Assembly (NCBI GenBank): GCA_013289705.1
Contig: JABCZM010000009.1
Coordinates: 1 to 52,121 of the forward strand
Direction of reading: 5' to 3'
Length of the DNA stretch: 52,121 nt
From: Candidatus Saccharimonadota bacterium
GTDB lineage: Bacteria; Patescibacteriota; Saccharimonadia; Saccharimonadales; UBA4665
Positions within the stretch are counted from its first letter, which is position 1. Each line of letters begins with the position of its first letter. The notes under the pieces are model-generated. The model searched no databases. It was given only the letters and a program-made list of their open reading frames with translations, and had not been told where the DNA came from. This document shows, in pieces, positions 15,925 to 22,802 of this stretch. The translations under genes were made by a program, and so were the position numbers.

Positions 15925-16716
15925 TTAAAAAACTGCGATCGCTGTTGTAAGCGCTTCAAATGTTTTTGAAGGGTTTTGCAGCCACCACACGCTAGCGCGG
16001 GCGGCGGTTTTGACGCGCCAAATTGGCAGATCTTCGGTAAGTTTTGTGCTGCTGACTTGGCCGTCTACGGCCACGAATATTGTTTGTAAGTGCTTGACAA
16101 TGATGTTGATACGATGGGATTTGCTAAATTCATGCAGCGTGTCAACGAGTCGTATAAAATCCATATCAAAGGTAAATGCTCGCGCAAAGTGTGCATGTGT
16201 GGCCAGTTTTTGGAGCTGCGCAAAGCTGAGTACTAACGTTGTCTCAGCTCGGTCGACGATCTGTTGCGGTGCGGAGGTAAAATAGTCGACGGCATCTTTG
16301 GTGATAGTAACTTGACCAACGTGTTTGCCTAGGAATTTTTCGAGTAAAATTGCCGTTTCGCTATTGCGCCCAAAGCCACCAGCTAGCAACACTCCGTCGG
16401 CCCAGCCAGCCATCGAAATCAGCTGTGCCAGAGCGGCCTGGCTAAAACTGCCGCTGGGAGTGGTTGGCGCAAGTTCACCGGCGGTAAATGCCGGGCCAGT
16501 AAATTGACGCATCGAATCAGGCAAAAGCATACGAGCAGTGCCGATGCCAGCAGCCTCGGCTGCCCGAAATGCGTTGGCGGGCTCAACGAAGCCGAACTGG
16601 TTACCACCGACAATTAGTAGCTTGCCCGCGTGTTGTTTATTTTCTGGCCGGCTCCACAGTAGATCCGGAAATAACGGCTTATCGCTAGTTTGTCGATGCC
16701 AGTAGGTATTGTCCAT
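15925..16716 (-). CDS. Degenerate NAD(P)HX-dehydratase (NnrD)-like ribokinase-fold protein
   Basis: 263 residues from ATG 16716, which has AGAGGGG 5 nt upstream; codons up to 16761 lie inside the HAD gene and are not conserved in character. The N-terminal half fits the YjeF C-terminal/NnrD family, which repairs hydrated NAD(P)H with [42 protein letters not shown] and [14 protein letters not shown]. The typical C-terminal GTGD motif with the catalytic Asp is missing, and the region reads [15 protein letters not shown] instead. It may be a catalytically inactive relative or have another substrate. It overlaps the HAD gene by 32 bp and is probably co-translated. Confidence 0.65.
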   Translation of the reverse strand: MDNTYWHRQTSDKPLFPDLLWSRPENKQHAGKLLIVGGNQFGFVEPANAFRAAEAAGIGTARMLLPDSMRQFTGPAFTAGELAPTTPSGSFSQAALAQLISMAGWADGVLLAGGFGRNSETAILLEKFLGKHVGQVTITKDAVDYFTSAPQQIVDRAETTLVLSFAQLQKLATHAHFARAFTFDMDFIRLVDTLHEFSKSHRINIIVKHLQTIFVAVDGQVSSTKLTEDLPIWRVKTAARASVWWLQNPSKTFEALTTAIAVF

Positions 16717-17431
16717 TATTCCCCTCTTGCGTGAGTTTGTAGACCACGTTTTTGCGCTCAATAATTACCTCCCAACCACGGAGCTTGGCAGTCTCGAACA
16801 GATCCCGGTTTGGATTAAAGGCGATGGGCTTGCTTACCGCTTCAAGCATCGATATGTCGCTACCCGAATCGCCCACGCCAATACTGCCTTCGAATGTTAG
16901 ACCGTGCTTGGTAACTAATTCTTTGAGTGGTTCGAGCTTTCGTCCAAATGGTGTGTTCACTCGGCCGGTAAAATAGCCGTCTTTTTGTTCAAAATCGGCA
17001 CCTTTGTAATCATCAAAACTGTAGTAAGTGGCCAGCTTGGCGACGATCTCGTTTTGCGATCCAGAAATTGCAAATAAGACATAGTTTTTGGCTTTGAGTG
17101 ATGTAACGAGATCACGCGTGTAGGTATATACTTGGTCTTTATGTTCTTCGAACACGCTGCCGACAGCTGTTAAATAATCGTTGGTTTTAAGGCCTTTTAG
17201 GGCATCCAGGTAGGTGTGTACCAATACTTCTTCGTACTCACGGAATGATTCGCTGTGGCTACGCTTTTTCCAGGTCATACGCGCGTTGTGAATGACTTGT
17301 TCAGCGTTATCCGCTAAATGGCCTCGCTTGGCAAGTTCCGAAACGACTGCGTGATACAACTGCCAACGAATTAATGTGCCGTCAATATCAAAGACGGCAA
17401 ATTTCCTCTTTGCAGTGTCACCGGTGCTCAT
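16685..17431 (-). CDS. HAD-superfamily phosphatase (subfamily IB, SerB-like)
   Basis: 248 residues. Motif I FDIDGTLIR (residues 14-22) has the nucleophile Asp and acid/base Asp. The helical cap spans about 25-100. Motif II is the Ser in LFAISGSQNEIV, motif III is a Lys in the PFGRKLEPLKEL region, and motif IV is GVGDSGSDISMLEAV. The arrangement matches the IB group (phosphoserine phosphatase and related). Substrate unknown; a general phosphomonoesterase is possible. It has a leaderless promoter (TGTTACAAT, 7 bp before the ATG) and leads a two-gene operon with the NnrD-like gene. Confidence 0.9.
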   Translation of the reverse strand: MSTGDTAKRKFAVFDIDGTLIRWQLYHAVVSELAKRGHLADNAEQVIHNARMTWKKRSHSESFREYEEVLVHTYLDALKGLKTNDYLTAVGSVFEEHKDQVYTYTRDLVTSLKAKNYVLFAISGSQNEIVAKLATYYSFDDYKGADFEQKDGYFTGRVNTPFGRKLEPLKELVTKHGLTFEGSIGVGDSGSDISMLEAVSKPIAFNPNRDLFETAKLRGWEVIIERKNVVYKLTQEGNNGQYLLASTN

Positions 17432-17438
17432 AGTATTG

Positions 17439-17444
17439 ATTGTA
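17439..17444 (-). promoter_or_regulatory. Extended -10 box, leaderless promoter of the HAD gene
   Basis: TG-T-TACAAT on the minus strand, 7 bp before ATG 17431. Confidence 0.6.
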
Positions 17445-17534
17445 ACAGATCGACAATCGACTTAGAGCTAATAACACCTTGCCGAGTGAGCGATGATGAC
17501 ATTGGTTTTTGCTACGGTTATGGTCTGTTTGGTC

Positions 17535-17882
17535 CTAGGCGGCTTTGGCTTCAAGTTTTTTGAGGCGAGTTTCGTGGTTTTGGAGCTGTTCGTCGGTGCT
17601 TTGGTTGATGTCGTCGAACGCATTGGCTATAGACTCGGAAAGCGTATCGATTTTATTGCTGAGTTTGAGATCGAGTGCATCAATCTTATCGTCAATTTTC
17701 TGATCGAGCCTTTTGATATCAGTATGAAGGCCGCCGATATCGGCGTGAATACCATCGATAGCAAGATGAATACCACTAATATCGGTATGAATGCCGTTGA
17801 TATCACTACGAAGATCACTGGTCTGCTGCGAGATAGCGGCCGTAATGAATTGCTTAAAGTCGTCGATAACTGTTTCGTCCAT
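17535..17882 (-). CDS. Coiled-coil protein with near-perfect heptad repeats
   Basis: 115 residues, no membrane segment. After a 20-residue head (MDETVIDDFKQFITAAISQQ) the chain is a continuous heptad array with units such as GIHTDIS, GIHLAID, GIHADIG and GLHTDIK, which the DNA mirrors as degenerate 21-bp units at about 17705-17800. It ends NHETRLKKLEAKAA. It shares head and tail features with the protein at 18745-18969, and the two flank exonuclease III. A reverse-strand frame (17493-17921) is longer but lacks protein-like character. Likely a rod-like oligomer; function unknown. Confidence 0.8.
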   Translation of the reverse strand: MDETVIDDFKQFITAAISQQTSDLRSDINGIHTDISGIHLAIDGIHADIGGLHTDIKRLDQKIDDKIDALDLKLSNKIDTLSESIANAFDDINQSTDEQLQNHETRLKKLEAKAA

Positions 17883-17889
17883 GTCTCTA

Positions 17890-17895
17890 ATTTTA
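17890..17895 (-). promoter_or_regulatory. Extended -10 box, leaderless promoter of the coiled-coil gene
   Basis: TG-C-TAAAAT on the minus strand, 7 bp before ATG 17882. It allows expression separate from the exonuclease gene. Confidence 0.5.
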
Positions 17896-17932
17896 GCACC
17901 GGTTTATTAAAAAATCTTTAAATATCCAAGGT

Positions 17933-18736
17933 TTATATATCCAGGCTAATACTAATTGGGCAGTGGTCGGAGCCCATGACTGAGGCATGGATATCTGCTG
18001 CTGCGACTTTGTCTTTTAGACTTTCGGACACCATAAAATAGTCGATGCGCCAGCCGACGTTGCGGGCACGGGCGTTGGCGAAGTGGCTCCACCAGGTATA
18101 GAAGCCGTTACCTTGTTTAAATATGCGAAGGGTGTCCACAAAACCGGCATCCACGAAATTTTGGAAGCCGCTGCGTTCTTCGTCGGTGAAGCCTTTTTTG
18201 CCGCGGTTAGGCTTGGGGTTGGCTAAATCGTCCTCGGTGTGTGCAACGTTAAGGTCGCCGGTAAAGATGACTGGCTTAGATTTTTCTAGCTGCTTCACGT
18301 AGGCCAAAAAAGCCGGATCCCAGTGTTCGTGACGAAGCGGAATGCGGCTTAAGTCATCCTTGGCGTTGGGAGTATAGACCCCAACAACCCAGAATTTTTC
18401 AAACTCACCCGCAATAACTCTACCTTCTAAGTTTGGGTCGCCGTAAGTGTCGCCAGTTACTTTGTGATCGTCGATAATATCTTGCGGGAAGCCGTTGACG
18501 ACTTGTAGCGGGGTTTCTTTGGATAGTAACGCCGTGCCAGAATAGCCAGGTTTATCGGCTGAATACCAAAACACGTGGTAGCCGTCGGTGTTGGCATCAA
18601 TCTGTTCCGGTTTAGCCTTGATCTCTTGTAGTAGTAGAATGTCGGGCTGCTCTTTGTCTAAAAATGGTTGCCAGAGGCCTTTTTTTTGCACGGCACGGAT
18701 GCCGTTGACGTTCCAGGAATAAATCTTGGTCGTCAT
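17933..18736 (-). CDS. xth: Exonuclease III / AP endonuclease (ExoIII family)
   Basis: 267 residues, the usual size for ExoA/XthA. All family motifs are present: YSWNVNGIRA at the N-terminus, ILLLQEIKA with the metal-binding Glu, VVGVYTPNA, IFTGDLNVAH with catalytic Asp and Asn, TWWSHFANARARNVGWRIDYF, and the C-terminal SDHCPISISL with the catalytic His. It cuts DNA at abasic sites and removes 3' blocking groups in base-excision repair. The start lies 8 bp after the stop of the small coiled-coil gene, so the two form an operon. Confidence 0.97.
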   Translation of the reverse strand: MTTKIYSWNVNGIRAVQKKGLWQPFLDKEQPDILLLQEIKAKPEQIDANTDGYHVFWYSADKPGYSGTALLSKETPLQVVNGFPQDIIDDHKVTGDTYGDPNLEGRVIAGEFEKFWVVGVYTPNAKDDLSRIPLRHEHWDPAFLAYVKQLEKSKPVIFTGDLNVAHTEDDLANPKPNRGKKGFTDEERSGFQNFVDAGFVDTLRIFKQGNGFYTWWSHFANARARNVGWRIDYFMVSESLKDKVAAADIHASVMGSDHCPISISLDI

Positions 18737-18744
18737 GCGTGAAA

Positions 18745-18969
18745 CTACGCAACTTCCAGATGAGTTAGACGGACTTCGTGATTTCTAACCTGCTTATTGG
18801 TCTCGGTGACTGCGAGTTTTATAGTTTTTATGTCTGCCTTAACTTCTTCGAGGTCGGACTGCTTAGCGGTAAGCGTCAGCTGTTGCTTTAGTGCGCCAAC
18901 GGCTTCAAGTACGGCCTTGTTTTGGTCACGGATTTCTTCGAGAATAATACCAGTGTAGTCATCACTCAT
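18745..18969 (-). CDS. Small coiled-coil protein, paralogue of the one at 17535-17882
   Basis: 74 residues from ATG 18969. Mostly a charged coiled coil (ILEEIRDQNKAVLEAVGALK, then DLEEVKADIKTIKLAV) ending NHEVRLTHLEVA, very like the NHETRLKKLEAKAA end of the protein on the other side of xth. An earlier ATG at 18978 is in frame, but an extended -10 box ends 7 bp before ATG 18969, so a leaderless start there is chosen. It is co-transcribed with xth and may bind or regulate the nuclease, or act in DNA repair; this is an inference from position alone. Confidence 0.75.
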   Translation of the reverse strand: MSDDYTGIILEEIRDQNKAVLEAVGALKQQLTLTAKQSDLEEVKADIKTIKLAVTETNKQVRNHEVRLTHLEVA

Positions 18970-18976
18970 AATCTCC

Positions 18977-18982
18977 ATACTA
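18977..18982 (-). promoter_or_regulatory. Extended -10 box, leaderless promoter of the coiled-coil/xth operon
   Basis: TG-C-TAGTAT on the minus strand, 7 bp before ATG 18969. It lies back to back with the pyrH promoter. Confidence 0.5.
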
Positions 18983-19003
18983 GCATTTGGCCATACCTTT
19001 TGC

Positions 19004-19009
19004 TAGACT
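19004..19009 (+). promoter_or_regulatory. Extended -10 box, leaderless promoter of pyrH
   Basis: TG-C-TAGACT, 8 bp before ATG 19018. An AGGAG in the gap is only 3 nt from the ATG, too close to be an effective Shine-Dalgarno. Confidence 0.5.
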
Positions 19010-19017
19010 AGGAGTCG

Positions 19018-19722
19018 ATGTACAAAAGAGTTTTACTGAAATTTTCTGGCGAGCAATTATCGGGCAAATTTGATGGCGGCATTGATGCTGAGCTAATCAC
19101 CTGGTTGGCTGGCGAAGTCAAAAAAGTGATTGATGGCGGCAGCCAAATTGTGATTATGGTGGGTGGCGGCAATTTTGCGCGTGGTGCCCAACTGGCTGGT
19201 CACGGTATTGGCCGGGTAACTGCCGATAATATCGGTATGCTTGGCACAATCATGAACGCTGTGGCACTGGCCGACGTATTCAATGCTGCCGGCGTCAGTA
19301 GTCGTGCGCTGAGTATTGTGTCGGTCGACCAAATAGCTGACCAATTTACCCATCGCCGTGCCATGAGTGATCTAGAAAAAGGTCATGTAGTGGTTGCTGC
19401 TGGCGGTACTGGTCGCCCTTATGTGACAACTGATACTGCGGCATTGTCGTTTGCACTTGAGCTAGAATGTGACGTTGTTCTTAAAGCCACCAAAGTTGAT
19501 GGTGTCTACGATAAAGATCCTGCTAAATTCCCTGATGCTGTGAAGATTGATGCAATGAGCTTTGAACAGGCTGTTTCGGACGGTGCTATCAAGGTTATGG
19601 ATAAGGCTGCGCTTGGCCTGGCCCTTGAGTATCAGCTGCCTGTGGTTGTGTTTGATGCAATGCAAGAGAACAACATTGCACGGGTGGCTGCCGGCGAACC
19701 AATCGGCACTAAAATCGGCTAA
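19018..19722 (+). CDS. pyrH: UMP kinase
   Basis: 234 residues of the amino-acid-kinase fold, normal for bacterial PyrH. It converts UMP to UDP with ATP. Visible motifs are the phosphate-binding LLKFSGEQL, IVIMVGGGNFARG, the UMP-binding DNIGMLGTIMNAVAL, the YVTTDTAAL substrate loop, and KATKVDGVYDKDP. It stands alone, with a leaderless-type promoter. The stop codon overlaps the first base of an imperfect foldback repeat that probably terminates transcription. Confidence 0.98.
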   Translation: MYKRVLLKFSGEQLSGKFDGGIDAELITWLAGEVKKVIDGGSQIVIMVGGGNFARGAQLAGHGIGRVTADNIGMLGTIMNAVALADVFNAAGVSSRALSIVSVDQIADQFTHRRAMSDLEKGHVVVAAGGTGRPYVTTDTAALSFALELECDVVLKATKVDGVYDKDPAKFPDAVKIDAMSFEQAVSDGAIKVMDKAALGLALEYQLPVVVFDAMQENNIARVAAGEPIGTKIG

Positions 19723-19830
19723 AACTTTCCTAGAGCAGCACCCTGCGGCTGAATTTCTGCGCTCCGATGCTCACGTACCTTTATGTACGCTCTGCTTTAT
19801 CAACCACATTGCACTACTCTAAAAAGTTTT
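19721..19830. repeat. Foldback repeat, copy A
   Basis: 110-bp imperfect hairpin. Outer arms are AAAACTTT (19721-19728) with AAAGTTTT (19823-19830) and TAGAG with CTCTA; the inner stem is CGTAC (19774-19778) with GTACG (19785-19789). It shares an ordered set of blocks (CAGCAC, TCC.ATGCTCA, TACCTTT, TCTGC, TGCACTA) with the element at 22547-22670. Lying between convergent pyrH and the metallo-hydrolase gene, it probably serves as a two-way terminator. Confidence 0.65.
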
Positions 19831-19833
19831 TAG

Positions 19834-20469
19834 TTATGTGTTTATTAATTCGTTGGGTTTGAGTGGGAGATAGGTTTTGTTTGCTGCTTTGGTGGTATCG
19901 CCGAGCATGCGGTTGTGTAGGTCGTTGCCGGCTTCATTAAGAAAGCCATTGTGGGTTGGGAAGACTTTTTGGGCGCTATCGGTGGTTATAAAGTCGACAG
20001 CTTCGCTGAGTTTGAGCCAGGGTGCCATGCTTGGTGCGGCAAGTATGGTGTGTGGTTTGGGGCATGGCGTGAATGAATCGCCTGGGTAGTAGAGCGTGTC
20101 GTTTACGAGCACACCGAAGTTCTGATTTTTAGGATAGGTTGCGGTAATCATGGCGTGTTGGCCGCCGTAAAATGCTAGGGTGAATCCCCCCGCGGTGTAG
20201 ATTTTGCCAACTTCTGGCACGGTCACAGCTTTGTTGGCGAGTTTTTCGGCTACTTCGCTGGTGCTGAAGACCTGTACTGCTGGATTTGCGGCCAGTATTT
20301 GGCCGACTTTTTGCTCGTCAAAATGATCTTGATGTACGTGGGTAATAACAAGTGCGGTGATGTTATTGAAGTTAGTTAATGAAGTTGCATATGCACCGGG
20401 GTCAATGATGAGACGGCCGTCGCCATCAGTAATGTCTAGGCATGCGTGTTCGAGTTTAGTTATTTTCAT
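19834..20469 (-). CDS. Metallo-beta-lactamase-fold hydrolase (UlaG-like)
   Basis: 211 residues. The short N-terminus MKITKLEHACLDI, the metal-binding motif THVHQDHFD (His, His, Asp, His), a later His in YGGQHAMI, YYPGDSF with a bridging Asp, and the late PTHNGF all fit the small metal-dependent hydrolases related to UlaG. Members act on lactones, phosphodiesters or RNA, and the substrate cannot be told here. It has a leaderless promoter (TATACT exactly 6 bp before the ATG). It is monocistronic and convergent with pyrH. Confidence 0.9.
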   Translation of the reverse strand: MKITKLEHACLDITDGDGRLIIDPGAYATSLTNFNNITALVITHVHQDHFDEQKVGQILAANPAVQVFSTSEVAEKLANKAVTVPEVGKIYTAGGFTLAFYGGQHAMITATYPKNQNFGVLVNDTLYYPGDSFTPCPKPHTILAAPSMAPWLKLSEAVDFITTDSAQKVFPTHNGFLNEAGNDLHNRMLGDTTKAANKTYLPLKPNELINT

Positions 20470-20475
20470 AGGTTG

Positions 20476-20481
20476 AGTATA
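20476..20481 (-). promoter_or_regulatory. -10 box, leaderless promoter of the metallo-hydrolase gene
   Basis: TATACT on the minus strand, 6 bp before ATG 20469. Confidence 0.55.
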
Positions 20482-20511
20482 TATGTTTTTAGCGTGTTGG
20501 TTTGTAAGATT

Positions 20512-21978
20512 TTAGGCGTTGTAAGTGCTTGAGCTGGTATCGCCACCGTGGCCGGTCCAATTAGTGTGGAAGAATTCACCGCGTGGTTTGTCGGTACGCT
20601 CGTAGGTGTGGGCACCAAAGTAGTCGCGCTGGGCTTGCAGTAGATTTGCCGGTAGTTGCTCGCTGCGGTAGCTATCGTAAAACGAGAGTGCTGAACTAAA
20701 AGCTGGAACGGGCACCCCAGCCTGGACAGCACTGCTAATAACGTCGCGCCAGGCAGTCTGGCAATTTTCGATTGCTTGGGTGAAGAATGGATCGATTAAC
20801 AGATTGTTGAGCCCTGCGTTGTTGTCGAAGGCTTCTTTAATTTTGCCCAAGAAACGGCTGCGAATAATGCAGCCACCGCGCCACATGAGGGCGATGCCGC
20901 CGTAGTTTAAATCCCAGCCGTATTCCTGCGCTGCAGCTTGCATTAGCATGTAGCCCTGAGCGTAGCTGGTGATTTTTGAAGCGTATAGGGCTTGGCGGAT
21001 TTGTTCGATAAAGGCTGCTTTGTCGCCGTTGAAAGTGTTGTGTGGCCCTTGTAATGTCTTTGCGGCAGCAACCCGCTGGTCTTTGAGCGCCGAAACGCAG
21101 CGTGCGTAGACGGCTTCACTGATGATGGTCACTGGCTGGCCAAGATCTGCCGAATTAATGACCGTCCATTTGCCTGTACCCTTTTGCCCTGCAACATCGA
21201 GGATTTTATCGACTAACGGCTGGCCGTCTTCGTCTTTGTGGGTCAAAATGTCGGCTGTAATTTCTATTAGATAGCTATCTAACTCGCCCTTGTTCCAGTC
21301 GGCAAAAACGGCTGCCGTTTCGTCGGCACTGAGCCCAATATAGTTTCGTAGGAGTTGGTAGGCTTCGCCAATGAGCTGCATGTCACCGTATTCGATACCA
21401 TTGTGGACCATTTTGACATAGTGGCCTGCGCCGCCCTGGCCAACCCACTCGCAACACGGCGAGCCGTCTTCGACTTTGGCCGCAATACTTTGAAAGATGT
21501 CTTTGACGTGCGGCCAGGCTTCTGGTGAGCCGCCAGGCATGATTGATGGCCCGCGCCGGGCGCCTTCTTCGCCTCCGGAAACGCCGGTGCCAATGTACAA
21601 AAGCCCCTTGGAAGTTACATATTTTTCGCGGCGAATTGTGTCGGTGAATAAGCTATTGCCACCGTCGATAATGATGTCACCTTGGTCTAGATACGGCAAT
21701 AATTCGTCAATGGCAGCATCAACGGGCTCGCCGGCTTTGATCATCAACATGACGCGCCGTGGGCTTTTGAGTGTGCTAACAAATTCCTCAATGGAGTGCG
21801 TGCCAATCACATGGGTGCCTTCGGCACCGCTAGCCAAAAAGTCGTCAACTTTACTGACGGTGCGGTTAAAGGCGGCGACGGTAAAGCCGTGATCGTTCAT
21901 GTTTAGAATAAGGTTTTGGCCCATCACGGCCAGGCCCATAACACCAATATCTGCTCGCTGTTCACTAGTTGTAGTCAT
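20512..21978 (-). CDS. gnd: 6-phosphogluconate dehydrogenase, decarboxylating
   Basis: 488 residues, the long (dimeric, NADP-dependent) type. The Rossmann motif is GVMGLAVMGQNLILNMND, with AFNRT after it as in NADP-binding enzymes. The family signature GTGVSGGEEGARRGPSIMPG, the catalytic-region KMVHNGIEYGDMQLIGE, and the C-terminal RGEFFHTNW followed by Gly-rich residues are intact. It oxidises 6-phosphogluconate to ribulose 5-phosphate and CO2. The preceding two enzymes are encoded at 29230-31323, so the oxidative pentose phosphate branch is complete within this window. The mRNA looks leaderless. Confidence 0.98.
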   Translation of the reverse strand: MTTTSEQRADIGVMGLAVMGQNLILNMNDHGFTVAAFNRTVSKVDDFLASGAEGTHVIGTHSIEEFVSTLKSPRRVMLMIKAGEPVDAAIDELLPYLDQGDIIIDGGNSLFTDTIRREKYVTSKGLLYIGTGVSGGEEGARRGPSIMPGGSPEAWPHVKDIFQSIAAKVEDGSPCCEWVGQGGAGHYVKMVHNGIEYGDMQLIGEAYQLLRNYIGLSADETAAVFADWNKGELDSYLIEITADILTHKDEDGQPLVDKILDVAGQKGTGKWTVINSADLGQPVTIISEAVYARCVSALKDQRVAAAKTLQGPHNTFNGDKAAFIEQIRQALYASKITSYAQGYMLMQAAAQEYGWDLNYGGIALMWRGGCIIRSRFLGKIKEAFDNNAGLNNLLIDPFFTQAIENCQTAWRDVISSAVQAGVPVPAFSSALSFYDSYRSEQLPANLLQAQRDYFGAHTYERTDKPRGEFFHTNWTGHGGDTSSSTYNA

Positions 21979-21986
21979 GCGTTTAT

Positions 21987-21992
21987 AGTATA
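21987..21992 (-). promoter_or_regulatory. -10 box, leaderless promoter of gnd
   Basis: TATACT on the minus strand, 8 bp before ATG 21978. Confidence 0.5.
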
Positions 21993-22017
21993 TTTTTAGA
22001 TGAGTCCAAGCAAGCCA

Positions 22018-22023
22018 TAAACT
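22018..22023 (+). promoter_or_regulatory. -10 candidate before the DUF4190 gene
   Basis: TAAACT, 16 bp before ATG 22040. Unlike the leaderless genes, this one has a real Shine-Dalgarno (AGGAG, 6 nt from the ATG). Confidence 0.4.
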
Positions 22024-22039
22024 GAGAACAGGAGACTAT

Positions 22040-22387
22040 ATGCAGCCAGATCAGATTCTGCAGTCACCGTCGCCCGTGCCACCCTCTGCGGGATCGCCAT
22101 TTTCTCCTATTCAGGGGCAGTTTCCACCACAACGGCCACCAACGGTGCCTCCTGGCGAAGACCCAGGCCAAGTTTTGGCAATTGTCGGTATTATTACTGG
22201 TTTTATGGTGCTGCCACTAATTGGTCTTATTGTCTGTGTGATTGCAAGAAATCAGTCGAAGAAAGCTGGCTTTACGAATAATACGCTTGCGACTGTAGGT
22301 ATTTGGATACATGGAGTTTTGTCGGCGCTAGGGATACTTCTGATTCTTGCGTTGATTGCTCTATTCACGTTGGCTCCGCATCATTAG
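22040..22387 (+). CDS. DUF4190-type small membrane protein
   Basis: 115 residues. A Pro/Gln-rich cytoplasmic tail (1-45, many PP and PS pairs) is followed by two membrane helices: VLAIVGIITGFMVLPLIGLIVCVIA (about 46-70) and VGIWIHGVLSALGILLILALIALF (about 86-110). The connecting loop (RNQSKKAGFTNNTLAT) matches the DUF4190 pattern. Such proteins are common beside signalling or envelope genes in Gram-positive lineages; function unknown. It has a Shine-Dalgarno and ends just before a perfect 12-bp terminator shared with tRNA-Ser on the other strand. Confidence 0.85.
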   Translation: MQPDQILQSPSPVPPSAGSPFSPIQGQFPPQRPPTVPPGEDPGQVLAIVGIITGFMVLPLIGLIVCVIARNQSKKAGFTNNTLATVGIWIHGVLSALGILLILALIALFTLAPHH

Positions 22388-22420
22388 TTTGGGCTGCTGA
22401 AGACAACATGGCTTTGTAAT

Positions 22421-22452
22421 AAAAAAGAGCTTCTGTGGTGAAGCTCTTTTTT
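22421..22452. terminator. Bidirectional terminator between the DUF4190 gene and tRNA-Ser
   Basis: AAAAAAGAGCTT, 8-nt loop, AAGCTCTTTTTT: perfect 12-bp arms with an A-run and T-run at the ends, so it works in both directions. The last base is also the first base of the tRNA's encoded CCA complement. Confidence 0.9.
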
Positions 22453-22541
22453 GGCGGAGAGGGGGGGATTTGAACCCCCGAAACCCTTGCGGGTTTACCG
22501 CCTTTCCAAGGCGGCGCACTAGGCCACTATGCGACCTCTCC
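22452..22541 (-). tRNA. tRNA-Ser (anticodon GGA)
   Basis: 90 nt including an encoded CCA. On the minus strand: acceptor GGAGAGG/CCTCTCC, anticodon stem CGCCT/AGGCG around loop TTGGAAA (anticodon GGA, reads UCC/UCU), a long variable arm AAACCCGCAAGGGTTT, T-arm GGGGG-TTCAAAT-CCCCC and G discriminator, all typical of serine. Confidence 0.97.
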
Positions 22542-22546
22542 TTAGT

Positions 22547-22670
22547 GGAGGACTTCCCAAAAACAGCACATTTTGCCCGAAATGTTCCGTTCCAATGCTC
22601 ATCCTACCTTTGGTATGTCTGCGCTTCGGTGCTCGGTTTTCGAACAAACTGCACTATTTTCGGAAACTCC
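22547..22670. repeat. Foldback repeat, copy B
   Basis: 124-bp imperfect hairpin running from GGAG (22547) to ACTCC (22670), with inner TACC/GGTA around TTT (22605-22615). It carries the same ordered blocks as copy A at 19721-19830. Here it lies upstream of tRNA-Ser and of the ABC transporter, so it is not simply a terminator of a flanking gene. Confidence 0.6.
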
Positions 22671-22764
22671 TCTTTTTGCTTCCAAAATTTTGGGGTTGGA
22701 ATCATTCTGGCTGCAGTTTTGTGGGACGTTGGATAGTATATAGCAAAATTACTGTAAAAACACC
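22671..22764. other. Intergenic stretch before the ABC transporter operon
   Basis: Together with copy B, about 260 bp separates tRNA-Ser from the ABC operon. A CCAAAATTTTGG palindrome lies at 22682-22693. I see no gene. Confidence 0.3.
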
Positions 22765-22794
22765 TTGCGGCGGAGGTGACAACAGCGTTAAACT
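22765..22794 (+). promoter_or_regulatory. Promoter of the ABC transporter operon
   Basis: TTGCGG, 18-bp spacer, TAAACT. The -10 ends 8 bp before ATG 22803, so the mRNA should be leaderless. A GGAGGTGA at 22772-22779 lies upstream of the expected start and cannot serve as a Shine-Dalgarno for this transcript. Confidence 0.5.
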
Positions 22795-22802
22795 AGAGAC
22801 TA

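Noticed and set aside
17493-17921. 142-residue forward frame opposite the coiled-coil gene
   Set aside because: Its repetitive sequence simply mirrors the heptad repeats on the other strand, which has the better start, promoter and protein character.
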